A stretch of 64,000 bases of DNA, taken from Streblospio benedicti. Its lineage: Eukaryota > Annelida > Polychaeta > Spionida > Spionidae. Of the stretch, positions 51,101-60,808 are shown piece by piece. Both the position numbers and the translations under genes were made by a program. The stretch spans positions 10,385,526 to 10,449,525 of the forward strand of contig CM032662.1 in NCBI GenBank assembly GCA_019095985.1. The letters are read 5' to 3'. Within the stretch, counting starts at the first letter, position 1, and every line of letters begins with the position of its first letter. The notes under the pieces are model-generated. The model was not told where the DNA came from, did no database searches, and was given only the letters and a program-made list of their open reading frames with translations.

Positions 51101-54100
51101 CTTATTCAAGACTAAAAATGCATGTCCAGTGTTTTACAGTTCACAGCAAGGTACAACTTGTCACTCTTTCACATCCGACTATAAAATACAGACACAAATA
51201 TTAATATTGCTTGTTCTACCTGACTTGAATTTTATGGATAAAAAGATGGATAGTGATCCCGCTTATGATACAGACACTGCATTGTCCCAATACTTGGATA
51301 TCGTTGAAAACTTATGATAATGTGAATGTTGATACTGAGAACAGGAGTAGCTCTATTGAAGATCTGGTGGATGATGTGGATGATCATTATCTCTCTCAAG
51401 CCTACGATTCTGTTATGAATACGCAATTGCAGCAAATACAAGTTCATGGTGTTAACGGTAAGTGCTTTAATACTATACATTTCAAGGTTAGTTGTTCTTG
51501 TTTTTGCAACGTTAAGACCCCATATTATGTGGACGACTAATAGGAGGCTGTGACTAAAATGAATAAACTGAAATGATAGAATACTCAATATTACCATTAA
51601 TTATCCTTGTCTATGAATTGGCTCTCCCTACGCAATCGCATTTTACTGTAGGTGTTCAGAAAAAAACATACGTAAATGTTTGATGATGGTGTTAAAAGTT
51701 TGATACCAACAGTTCCACCTGGGTGGTTTTTGCTTTTCCAGAAAAAAACGTTAATATCACGTTATTTCTTTCAGATTCTCCCATGCAGGCTCCAGGACAT
51801 AAGGAGAGATTTACAACAAAATGAGTAGGGAAGAGTTGGCAAAAGCAGTCATCCCCACACAAAAAGAAGGCAGCCTGGGCAACAAAAACTCCCCAGCTGA
51901 TCATGAGGGGCACGAGCCACCCTCTAAGCAACTTAAATACTCAACTGCTACTTCTACTTATGTGTTCAATATTTCAGGAGATAATAACAATTTCAATTTC
52001 AAGCCATAAAACCATTGTACTAGTTGTGGATTAGACACTAATGTGAAACCTTGATTTTTTTATTGTGGTACTGATAATAATACAAGAAATCTGATTGATG
52101 AGAACCCTTCAATTAAATGAAGGATTTGTATTTGTGTTTGTAAAACATGTACACATTTAAAGTTACTGCCAGTTTTGTTTGAAAACATTTGTATATTTTG
52201 TTTGATATTTGTTAATAAGAAAATATAAATTGTGTTTCTTTTGTTTTAGATTTAACCTACCTTGAAGAACTACCATACACTTGAGTGGTCTATGTTGGAT
52301 TAATCTTCACACATGTTGTGGCTTACTAAAAATAACTGTGCATTCTTACTGAAAGATGCATTCTGAATTCTGCATTTTGCACTGCTGTACTTTAGTAAGC
52401 CCAACATTCTGAAGAAGGTTTTCTCTGACAACATTAGCTGAGTGTAGTACTCACCTTTCCGCGGTCGTTGGCGCACACACAGCCGTGGACGTCACACGGA
52501 GGCGGAGCTGATGCCACAGTCACTGCACCTGCAGGGGGAATCACAGAGTGTAAACTAGGTCATAATGTGCATTTCATATGTAAATATAAACAAATGTAAA
52601 TGTGCGGTTTATGGTGGTAAATTCCCTGCTAGGTAGGACCAGATGACTCTAATCGCGGAGTATAAACTAGGTCATAATGTGGACTTTTACATTCATGTGT
52701 ATATATATGATTATTTATTTGTTACGATATCTTTTCAGTTACAAATAAATTGGATCACAAAGTTTCATCAAAAAGGATGGAATTTATATTTGTGATAAAT
52801 GCATTATTTTATGACTAAATTTCTATGATGTTCAATTTCAAAACACATTTACGAAAATAGCATTCATTCATTCCTGAATTTCTGTTCACCAGTTTGGCAA
52901 TTGTTCACAGATCAACAACTATTTTCTAATTTCCAAATTTAACCGGATTGTGAATATCTTTTATCTAATTTCAAAATGCTGCCATTTTATTTCACACTTA
53001 AAAGAAGAAAAAGGATTTGATATTTTACTTGCAGATAGATAGGAAACTATAATAAATATTTCTTTGATCACTGGAACAAATGTAAAAAGAGTGTGAAATA
53101 AAAAATGCTGAAAACTAAGAAAATGGAAATTTTCACTGTAAAAAGAATGAAGGTACATTACTTGTAGATAAGATTATCTCACCTGCTTGTCCAGATTCAC
53201 TGTAAACAAACTGCTTCTTTCCTTCTTTGCTGTTGAGAAAATCCCGTAAAGACGAGGAAGTGTAAGACTAAAAAAAATTTTTTTTTGCTATGAAAATTCC
53301 ATTAAAACATAGAGTTGTCACAGAACTTGAAAAATTAGGGGAAAGTATATTTACTTAAGATTAGGAAAAGCGAAGCAACTTCTAAATAAATCAATAAAAA
53401 CATAGAAAAACGCTTGTGTTAGTAAATATTGTGAATTTAGAAAAAAAAACATCTTTGAGCAATTATCTAATTCCCATCACACATGTAATGAGAAATAGTT
53501 GAGCAACATAATTCTTCCATCAGACCACTTGATTTACCTTAAATATTTAGTTTTGGACATTCATTTCAGTCCATCATCAGAATCTCTCTCTCTGTGCATG
53601 TCATTCTGAGCGACTTCCAATTAACATAATGGGGTTGTACAAGTGAGACAGAGATTCTAATGATGGACATTGAATAATGACAAAAAACTTTAAATATTTA
53701 AGGTAAAGCAAGTGTTGTGATCAATGAATTACGTTGATCTTATTCTAGAATCCACAAGATGAACTCAATCTTGGAGAGCTGGTTGAGTGTAGCTGTACTC
53801 ACATTGGCCCGATGCTCAGCGCCCCCCATGTAGAGGTCCACTCCCGTCGGCAGCTCCACGTAGAACGAGCGGTCTGAAGGGAAGAACACGTGGTCGCCTC
53901 GGCACGGAACCCTGAAACACGGCGAAACAAAGACTAAAACATGAGGGAAGAGGGTGAAATGAAGGCTGAAACACTGAGCAAAGGGTCAAATGATGACTGG
54001 TTCTACCACAGTTTGAACATTACAATGTATTGTTTTGCACACAACACCAAATATGATAGACGCCATTGACAGTTTCTGTCACTTCTGCGCCTATCACAGA

Positions 54101-57100
54101 AAGCGGACTGCACATGACAGTGGTAAATTGTAGTGTAAAAAGTAGTGAGTCTTGTTTCCCTTGATTACTTTCTATATACTTTGGGAACGACCTCTCTGTC
54201 CAATGGGACCGACCTCTCTGTCCTGTGGGACCAACCTCTCTGACCTCTGTGCCCTACCTCTCTGTGTCTAGCCGTGCCGGCTGGTCGGCCAGACAGCGTC
54301 CGCCCGGAGCCGCAGCCTCGCACCAGTTGTCTGGATCCAGCCAGCTGAGGGCAGACGTCCGCGTGAAGTGCACATCTGTAAACACGGAGAGATCAATCAA
54401 ACCATAGACTGCCGAAAAAAATCCGTTAATGAAGTTTTAAAAATCAATCAAAAATCATAGAAATGTTGACATATTATGATGTATTTGGCATCGAAAACAA
54501 CATATAGAGCACCTCACACCCATCCAGTATATGTTTTTGTTTAAACCATCGTAGCACAGCTGTCCACTGCTCTATATCTTCAGTGTATCGATGTGAAATG
54601 TTCAAAACCACATAATCGGAATAACGTTCATTCACGAATTTCCATTCAGCAGTCTAAATTTATTAAGGTAGGCTCTAATCATTCTTCATTTAGAGGGTGT
54701 AGCCTGGCTGCCCTGTCTACATCTCAACCATCCCCTACATGCCTTTCCGTCATTAGAGTCTCTTAGAGCCATGCTCAGACGTGCTTGATCTTTCTGCACG
54801 ACTACGTCCCACGTCTGTTTTGGTCTTCCCTTGCCTTTCCTTCTGTTATTTCAAGGTTAGCAAATAGGAAGTTTTTAGCTCAAATAAACCATAACTTATC
54901 AACCCTCCACATAAACGGGTCCTACTGCAATATTGTTCTCAAACATCATTTCCAAGAATTGCCGGAGTAAGAAAAGAAAAGGTTGGGGCTGGTGGGAATG
55001 TGGTGTGTGAGAATTCATGTTATGAGCGTAAATTGAAAGTCACATACGCTAGGGTACAAAATAATTTCCTGCCATAATTAGTGAACCTTTTGTGAGTTTA
55101 AAAGAAGCATGTACAGCCTTATTGCATATATTCTTAGTGCCTTTATGGTTATATGAAGATACGCGTCTCTCAAAAAGATCATTCTCTTTTCAAGTTCTAC
55201 AAAAACTTCCAAGACAGATATAGGTTTTCAGAAAAGGGGGGGAAGGCACTTACGGGATCTCATGGGTTTTGTATATGAGATCGATAGATAACATGCCAGA
55301 AACTTATGAAAATAAGGTATTTTGGTGGGAAAAGTGGGGATGTGTGGTACCCCTGCGCCACCCACCCACCCCCACCCCTTGATTCTGCCTACATGCAGAA
55401 TACCCTGGACTCTAAATAAATTCGTTGTCATTATTTACTAATATGTTCATAACATATAAAAATATAAATACAGGCACAATAAAGGGAGCCTTTTACAGAC
55501 TTAAACGAACAATGTACAATATATAAATTCTTGGCAAATAGCATCAAATCTTTATATATATCAATATGAAGGTATCTTTAAATAAGATCATTCTCTTTTC
55601 AGGTTCTACAAAAACTTCCCTGTTGCATAATTCTTTACAGAGCTGTCAAGTTATGACCAAATGTTGATTTAATCAGGGTAAATGTCTCCCACCAAGATTT
55701 CGTAACCAACAGGCAAATATAAAACCTTTCAAACGGATCCTATTGACAATTCACACAACCAATTAACATATGTAAATCCTGTAACTTTACCACGACATTT
55801 CAAAGTTCAGAGAGGACTGTTGAATGTAGTCTGTGAATACGTAATAGAGTTTATATAAGAGGATCAGAATAATCATTGAAACTAATTAAATTGAATAACA
55901 ACCATGTTTTGCACAATCTATATGAATGTGTACAGTATTTACCACTTATCATGAGCTTCAGTTATTGACCAAACTGTTATGATGTCAGAACTCAAGCAAA
56001 CAACGTAAGATAAAAAAGAAAAACAAACAGTATATCTGCTAGAAAATTTAAATATCTTACTTCAAATTATAACTATATCTAACTTCGATAATTTTTCTTT
56101 TATGTCATTATTTTGTTCATTCTTGCATTAGAATAAAAGGCACTCTTTGAGAAAACAACACATTGAAGTTTACAGTCAATACAAAACGCTATCCAAGTGT
56201 CAATTAACAAAACATGTCTCAGTCATACAAAAGGAAGTAACAAAATACCCTTGGTATGTAATATGACGTAATGTGACCTTTCCAATCAATTTAAAAGGTC
56301 TCTTTACAAATGAAAGAGCTTTTTGAAAATATCTTTTTGTGTGTGGATATCTAATTTTGTGTCTAGAATTAATTACAGTGGTAAGAAAAACCTTGAAACC
56401 TAATATGTAAACCTACTCATGCCACTAACTAAAGTTCATACAATTTTCATACAATATTGTTTTTTATGAAGGTGGTCTCAATAGAGAGGTGTTTGATATT
56501 ACACTGTACTTGACCAGGACAGTCAGTTTGATTATACTCCCATACGGGGAGCATTATGGACCTTCTAGAAATCACCTACCTTGTCCAGGACAGTCCACCC
56601 GGTTGGAGTGCTGTGTAGGGAACGTTATGGACATGTAGTCAGCCAGCACCAGCTCTCCGTTAATCGGTAGAACCTGAAACATCGATCCACGTAAGAATCG
56701 GGACAATATGATTTGGGGGCTGCTATCTATTATGGCCCAGGGTCCGTATGAAAAACATGAAACCAATATAGCATCAATTTCACACACTCTCTGCCCCCCA
56801 CTAAATAATATTGAAAATGTTACCCATAACATTAATACACATGAATTCATCATAAATAAATCCCTTATTCTTAAGCCCCCCTAGCCGAACTTTACAAATC
56901 AAGCTGAGTTTTTTTCCGCAACTCCCCCAACCCTCCTAGTCCTCTGTGTTGTGATAAATTATAGATGTATTATTTTCTGCGAAGACACAGCTCTGGCTGA
57001 TACAGTGCAGGTCTACTTCTATGGCTGAGTGGATAGCGAGTTGGACTCGTGCCCATAAGTAAGATCATGGGTTCAATTTCCAGTCAAATCAGGTATAGGG

Positions 57101-59241
57101 TATTGAGCAAACTCATCACTAACTGGTTGCCCACTGTTCCATGGTACCTGCATGTTAAGTAGGTACAGGTCAGGTGAGCGAACGGTAATGCGAGTGATTT
57201 GCATAGTTATGATTACGCTGTATGCTACCCAGGGAGTTGAGAAAGGCGATGCAGAGTGACAAGGATGCCATAGGAGATGGTTCAAGTCGCATTTTGCCAT
57301 ACTGAATCCTTTTTCATTTCTGAAATAAATATGTTTAAACCAAGTATGCCAATGACCTATTGTAGATGTGCAGTCGACTGAGAGTATGCATAGCGGACTA
57401 TAGATTGTTGGTTTGCTTATTCATTTATCATAGTGACACGATATTGTACATATATATAGATACGGTCCTAATCAAATAAAATAGAATACAAAATATGTGA
57501 TCCTTCAAGGGTTTATCAGTCACCTAATTACTTTTGAATTATTTTACAATGCCCTATAATTATTAATTGAATTTGCAAATTTAATACATTATTCCTGGTA
57601 AAGAATCCCTCATAACATCAACCCTCACATTCAATGATACAGTAGAACCTCTAATTAAGATCACCTCTCTATTGAGACCACCTCTATAATAAGACCACTT
57701 TTCACCATCCCAAACTTCCATAAAGCTACCAAACAAAACCTCAATACAGAGACCTCTCTATTGAGACCACCTAACACTGATCAAAGGTAAAGGTGGTCCT
57801 AATAGAGGTTCTACTGTACTTGCATTCCGTGTGTTTTGGTCGGTACTCACGAGTTCCGTGGCTGAGACGTTGCCATGCATGTAGACTGGCGCCGGCGCCA
57901 CTGCAGGGAAGTGCACACGATCGTTGGGGCACGGCGCCGCACCGGAACCCCAGTTCTCAGCCGCGTCGTAGTTGGTGGAGCGAACCCAGCGCTTGTAGGC
58001 GCCATCAGCACGGGCTGCACCATGGGCGGAATACAGAACCGTGTTATCTCAATTCTATTCTTCTCTCTTTCTATCTGTTCTCTATATGAAGCAAGTTCCT
58101 ACCACTGTATTGACATAGATGACGACAGGTTTTACAACCCTAAGCTTCCTTTTGACAAGCCTGATGGCGTTGAGATGAGATGTTATCTCAAATTTTCTAT
58201 TATCTCAAGGGTAGTTTCATAAAATGATTCAAGCACTTTATAAATGTATATCAGTCTGTTATCTCGAATACTGGGTATCTATCTTTTTGGTTCTTATGAC
58301 AACAGATCTGAGATAACGAGTTTCTAATACACTTTAAGAAATATAGTTGGGCCAGTTTTACTGGACCGTGAAGGGAATGAGGAAAAGAGAGTTACCGTTA
58401 CCTGAAGTAACGTGAAATAAAAAGTCCATTCGGTCGAATTAGCCATAAATTTCACTTATCAGGGTTTGAGATAAAGAGGCCCAACTGTATCACAAGAACG
58501 AGTCCCAGTTCCCAGAAATTAGTAGTTGGTGCACTGCACCCACCCCCCTCCTCTTCATCATCTAGCATATATACAGTAGAACCTGCAGACATGAACATGG
58601 GGACCCCTAATGTATAGAGACACATCACAATTAGTGACGCCTTTGTTTCTCATATTTGCGATACATTGTTATTAAGATGATTCACATATGGGGACACCTT
58701 GTTAAGTAGGTCACTTTCACCCCTATATGTGTCCTTGATATGGAGGTTTTCCCGTACACAGTCACTGAGTATAATTCTCAATTCTTTATAAGTTTGAAAA
58801 TGCAATTAGCACTATGTAAACCACAAACCAATACACTAAATTCAGCAGAATATCCGATTTCATACGACCTACTTTATAAAGAGACCACCTCTGTAGTAAA
58901 ACCACTTCCAACGGATCACCGGGAAACTCGAGAAACGGAATCTCGCTATTGAGACAGCTTTAAACAAGTCCTTGGAGTGGTTTTAATAGACAGTGGCCTA
59001 ATAGGATATTAGAGCTCGTTCGTGTATCATATGTAAGGATGTCAAAAGTCCCAGACGTATTCAAAAGGCAAAATAGAGAGGTTCTACTGTATGTCTATCT
59101 CAATGGACGTTTATCAGACTTTTAGCTCATGTCAATCAAAAGCTGTATTCTCTGACAGTAACAATTACTACATGATCAGCAAATCTTACCTAATAATCCA
59201 ACAAACACCACTAAATAAACAGTGACAGACGACGTATCCAT
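27198..59241 (-). CDS. AMN: Amnionless, cubilin membrane partner; exons 1-6 from the distal module, exons 7-14 single
   Basis: Type I membrane protein that carries cubilin to the apical surface and drives endocytosis (family knowledge). Exons (minus): 59190-59241 signal peptide, 57851-58014, 56580-56673, 54258-54375, 53803-53911, 52455-52528, 34378-34474, 33765-33844, 32246-32381, 31438-31521, 30060-30232, 28319-28456, 27617-27703, 27198-27293. They match human AMN in order: TNYDAAENW, LPINGELVLA, ALSWLDPDNW, VPCRGDHVFFP, CDVHGCVC, QILVDGNCCHVCG (VWC-like cysteines), a Leu-rich transmembrane helix, then FTNPLY, FSNPLF and FDNPMY, the FxNPx[F/Y] endocytic signals. Phases join at all junctions except exon 5/6, one base short. 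Exon 5 also carries offsetting G-run changes. About 500 aa against 453 in human. Exons 1-6 are repeated in a second, damaged module closer in. Confidence 0.92.
29318..29402 (-). other. Candidate optional or decayed AMN cytoplasmic exon
   Basis: Between the transmembrane exon and exon 12, a stretch with an acceptor (CTCGCAG) and a strong donor (GTGAGTCG) encodes GFDNPMC, echoing the FDNPMY motif of the last exon. The frame that carries the motif does not join exon 12 with this donor, whereas exons 11 and 12 join perfectly without it. It may be a skipped cassette, a decayed exon or a coincidence. Confidence 0.35.
29913..29987. repeat. Short inverted repeat related to the SINE tail
   Basis: GTAGATGCAGTCGCCAGAGTC facing its mirror GACTCTGGCGACCGCATCTAC across about 30 bp. 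The arm resembles the SINE tail GTAGATGTAGTCGC. In the AMN intron beside the transmembrane exon. Confidence 0.5.
30373..30450 (+). mobile_element. SINE 3' fragment
   Basis: Contains only the GAGTTGAGAAGG...GTGACAAGGATGCC...AGTCGCTAGA tail of the SINE at 16971-17262; 5' truncated, in an AMN intron. Confidence 0.6.
31313..31416. mobile_element. Short Tc1/mariner-like MITE
   Basis: About 100 bp palindromic element with CAGTAGAATCTCTCTATTAG ends, mirrored by GGAGGTTCTAC. Same family as the copies at 48837 and 57640. Ends are mutated. Confidence 0.5.
31978..32118. mobile_element. Palindromic MITE-like element
   Basis: Arms CATATTCTTGTTTTAAAACTGC and mirror GCAGTTTTAAAACGAGAATATG, about 60 bp each, around a centre with a second small hairpin. 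In an AMN intron. Confidence 0.6.
32382..33764. other. AMN intron 8
   Basis: AT-rich intron with a short GT run (32948-32962). No gene or structured repeat recognised. Confidence 0.5.
35324..35498. mobile_element. MITE with strong inverted ends and 11-bp direct flanks
   Basis: Ends GGGCCCCAGCATCATGGGAG and exact mirror, flanked by TTGCTTGAAAT on both sides (35313-35323, 35499-35509). A 9-11 bp duplication suggests a Mutator-like family. A decayed half-copy lies at about 38655-38750. Confidence 0.7.
36224..37076 (-). pseudogene. Fibrinogen-related (FReD) lectin pseudogene, copy A, in an AMN intron
   Basis: An intronless relative of the intact gene at 60809-61813. Start MRLLLVLLLC (signal peptide), SQSTVLDSQCDSDC, a coiled-coil stretch, then a nearly whole FReD: GFGDPQGSHWMGL, DWEGETRYAEY, calcium-site DSDND, GGWWYRGC, SYKVATMK. 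Two lesions are seen: a run-length change in the A7 tract of the coiled coil (about 36945-36951) shifts the frame, and a CGA to TGA change at 36851-36853 stops it before the FReD. From there the frame is open to the TGA at 36224. The 5' flank keeps a 19-bp block shared with the intact gene. Secreted lectin of innate immunity by family; this copy is probably dead, though a short FReD product from an inner ATG cannot be excluded. Confidence 0.85.
37215..37233 (-). promoter_or_regulatory. Matching 19-bp upstream block of FReD copy A
   Basis: Exact reverse-strand match to 60645-60663 at nearly the same distance from the start codon. It shows that copy A was duplicated with its promoter and not by retroposition from mRNA. 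Confidence 0.5.
37240..40000. other. AMN intron 6 between FReD copies
   Basis: No gene recognised. Holds a SINE-body fragment (about 38320-38400), the decayed MITE half (38655-38750) and the flank shared between FReD copies (from about 39360, matching 34980 onward). Confidence 0.5.
40308..41051 (-). pseudogene. FReD lectin pseudogene, copy B, more degraded
   Basis: Tandem relative of copy A with similar flanks (39.4-41.1 kb against 35.0-37.1 kb). It keeps QSTVLDSQCDSDC, RALGYQTSGVYTVN, TIDSDNDW and GGWWY pieces in different frames. About 140 bp of the FReD core (between the AEYSIFFVG and TYKKW equivalents) is deleted, and several indels and frame changes are present. No product expected. Confidence 0.8.
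41052..43443. other. AMN intron 6, right part
   Basis: No gene recognised. Includes pieces of the CAGTAGAACC repeat family (42340-42500) and, at 43035-43430, a roughly 400-bp insertion beside the proximal exon 6 that the distal module lacks. Confidence 0.5.
44985..45125 (-). mobile_element. LINE 3' relic, proximal module
   Basis: On the minus strand it resembles the conserved tail of LINE reverse transcriptases seen better at 54680-54850, but is more mutated. Ortholog of that copy, so it predates the duplication. Confidence 0.4.
46200..47640. repeat. Tandem array of a 295-bp bipartite repeat
   Basis: GTAGGCCAAAGTACACCAA recurs twice per unit, about 148 bp apart, marking alternating half-units (AATCTAATCAGCTCTGGAGAG type and TATCAAATCACGTGAGGAGAG type). 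Full units start near 46267, 46560, 46855, 47149 and 47452. The central units are almost identical. The right side runs into a GACAGACATACA microsatellite (47718-47762) and then the cut AMN exon 3. Confidence 0.85.
48166..48560 (+). mobile_element. tRNA-derived SINE in the proximal AMN module
   Basis: Head TGGCCAAGTGGGATAGCGAG with B box GGGTTCAATTCC and the same body as at 16971. The ortholog of the copy at 57015-57380, so it was inserted before the module duplicated. Confidence 0.7.
48837..49012. mobile_element. Tc1/mariner-like MITE, proximal module
   Basis: Ortholog of 57640-57816, with a mutated left end (CAATAGAACCC). Non-coding. Confidence 0.55.
49758..50274. mobile_element. 517-bp Tc1/mariner-like non-autonomous element, proximal module
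   Basis: Begins TA-CAGTAGAACC and ends GGTTCTACTG-TA, so a TA target duplication is visible on both sides. No transposase. Same place as 58574-59089, close to AMN exon 1. Confidence 0.6.
51233..52009 (+). CDS. Unrecognised small candidate gene between the AMN modules
   Basis: Open pieces: an acidic stretch beginning MDKKMDSDPAYDTDTALS (51233), continuing in the next frame as SSSIEDLVDDVDDHYLSQAY to a good donor at 51457/51458, then an acceptor before 51775 and a 62-codon frame at 51821-52009 ending FNISGDNNNFNFKP. The pieces do not join in one frame as read: a shift is needed near 51310, and the exon-2 frame meets a TGA before the 51821 ATG. It may be a small gene with sequence errors, a decayed gene or chance frames. 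No family recognised. It lies on the strand opposite to AMN. Confidence 0.3.
53534..53706. mobile_element. Palindromic insertion specific to the distal module
   Basis: Arms beginning TTACCTTAAATATTTA and ending TAAATATTTAAGGTAA, with inner arms around GTCCATCAT..AGAATCTCTCTC. The proximal module has only one AAATATTTAAGGTAAA at this point, so the insertion followed the duplication. Confidence 0.65.
54680..54850 (-). mobile_element. LINE 3' relic, distal module
   Basis: Minus-strand reading gives GKGRPKQTWDVVVQKD, typical of the C-terminal end of non-LTR reverse transcriptase ORFs. Only this end remains. A further decayed end lies at about 16560-16670. Confidence 0.55.
57015..57380 (+). mobile_element. 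tRNA-derived SINE in the distal AMN module
   Basis: Partner of 48166-48560, at the same place between exons 2 and 3 of the other module. The A box TGGCTGAGTGG is better kept here. Confidence 0.7.
57640..57816. mobile_element. Tc1/mariner-like MITE with exact TA target duplication
   Basis: 177 bp from CAGTAGAACCTC to GAGGTTCTACTG, flanked by TA on each side. Internal text is a set of RAGACCACC words in both orientations. Copies or fragments occur at 7550, 31313, 37270, 42340, 48837 and 60220. Confidence 0.65.
58574..59089. mobile_element. 517-bp Tc1/mariner-like non-autonomous element, distal module
   Basis: Near-identical partner of 49758-50274 with the same TA-flanked CAGTAGAACC ends; in AMN intron 1, about 100 bp from the exon 1 donor. 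Confidence 0.6.
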
Positions 59242-59583
59242 CTTGCTGACTTTTACTGTTGCGATAATCCCGGCCAGTGGGAGGATCTCTCTAGCCTCAG
59301 TCCCGGTCTCATCTCACTCACCTGGGCACTTCCCCTCGGCAAGAAACATTTTTAATAAAGGCTGGCTGCTCTAGTATCCTGGAAACCGGACACCTGCTGT
59401 GGAAGCCTCTGTCACACGGTCCGTGCTTCTGTGGCGCGACGGCTGAGCAATCGAATGACAACACTACGACGTCCGATTCGGCTTCAATTGTCGGGATGTC
59501 TGACTGTAGAATAATTGTGATCCGCATTTATTTATCTGGAGTGTTTATTTACTATGGTAAACATCTGTGGGATTTTTTTTCAT

Positions 59584-59608
59584 GGGGGTGGGGGTGGGGG
59601 TGGGGGAC
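59584..59608 (+). repeat. G-rich run able to form a G-quadruplex
   Basis: Four GGGGG tracts separated by single T, about 345 bp upstream of the distal AMN start codon. The proximal module has one uninterrupted G run at this place. Confidence 0.5.
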
Positions 59609-59660
59609 CTTACAATAGGATGATATGGAGTGGGTGGGGAAGAAGAGTTCTGAATTTTGC

Positions 59661-60640
59661 CAATGAATGGGAAAGGAAAATGAGGTCTTCAAAATATGGC
59701 AAAACTCTAACTATCTGAGTTAACGTTAGGTAATAAATAGCCGTTAAAATAAGACTATGATTGACCATGATCTCCTTAAAAATCTAGCGCTTAATTTAAC
59801 TTTTACACAGATGAAATCTTGAAAATCTGTCCATTGGTCGTGTTAATAAATGGAATCTGTCCAAGAAAAACGTGTCACCATTTAGGAGTGGCCCCAGGAG
59901 TGGGTCCCCATTTATGGACAAAATTATTAGAGACAAAAATTGAATTTAATTTAATTGAAAATATTCCTCATTTATCAGAGATACATTATACAAAAACACC
60001 CAGATTAATTAAAAAAAGAAAGAAAAACAAATTGTCTCTGCCATAAATAAGGAGCACTAAAAGTGTATAAATACATGTTTATTTTTATTCCCACTGAGAA
60101 TTTGGCTCACATAGAGTGGGGATCGACTTAAGTACGCACAACTTAAGAAAATGGGCGTTCATTTTATGGCTATGGAAAATGGTGATTCGTAAACAAGAGT
60201 GACTATTATAGGTGATAAACACTAGCACCTCCCAATAAAGACCACCCTTTCTACTGGCTTTAAGTGGTCTCAATTAGAGAGGTGTTTTTTCTATTACGTT
60301 TGATGTGTTCTGTTTATTTGGACAGAGAGCATTAATGGTCTTATTACAAAGGTGGTCTTATTGTAGGATATACTGTTTTGTTGGTGGTGACATTACAAAT
60401 GGTTGTAGCTTTGGCAGTGGAGGGTTGTGTGTGGGTGGGTGGAGGGGGGGGGGGTAGAGCTGATAAGAACCCACATTGGGGAAGTAGTTGATGATAAACC
60501 CACCATGGGGAAGTAGTTGATGAAGAACCCACCTCGCAGAAATAGTATAACAAGTATATACCTTATATTTCTGTCCATGTGTTCATCTTTTAGATTTTAT
60601 TTCAAACAATGAAATAGGATTCGGTGAGATATGAGTTGTC
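59661..60640. other. Intergenic stretch between AMN and the FReD gene
   Basis: No gene recognised. Includes a fragment of the CAGTAGAACC/RAGACCACC repeat family (60220-60370), a poly-G run near 60445 and a local direct repeat of CCCACCATGGGGAAGTAGTTGATG-type text (60470-60530). Confidence 0.5.
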
Positions 60641-60644
60641 TCCA

Positions 60645-60663
60645 TAGTAACTTTCCAAGCTGC
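60645..60663 (+). promoter_or_regulatory. 19-bp block conserved upstream of FReD genes
   Basis: TAGTAACTTTCCAAGCTGC lies 146 bp before the intact FReD ATG and recurs exactly, in the matching orientation, 139 bp before copy A's ATG (37215-37233, reverse strand). The similarity continues into AAAGATCAAC. Equal spacing suggests an inherited core promoter; its function is inferred. Confidence 0.5.
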
Positions 60664-60808
60664 ATCAAATTTAAAGATCAACTGATCAAACATGCTTGAT
60701 TAAAACCTTACTTACAATTTCAACATTTTGTGAGCATTAGATTTAAAACCAGTTTATCAGTTTATTCATGTACTCTATGCTAAGACACGATACAAAGCGA
60801 ACGTCATC

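Larger units (their letters stand above)
52420..59660. repeat. Distal unit of the two-copy segmental duplication covering AMN exons 1-6
   Basis: Partner of 43000-50845. Copy-specific features: a palindromic insertion at 53534-53706, about 1 kb (55.6-56.6 kb) including the full exon 3 that the proximal unit lacks, and an expanded G-rich run at 59584-59608. Both units share right ends to the motif GAAGAAGAGTTCTGAATTTT and then diverge. Confidence 0.85.

Noticed and set aside
59819-60046. Open frame ending in a Lys-rich tail
   Set aside because: No recognisable family, no splice or promoter context, biased composition.
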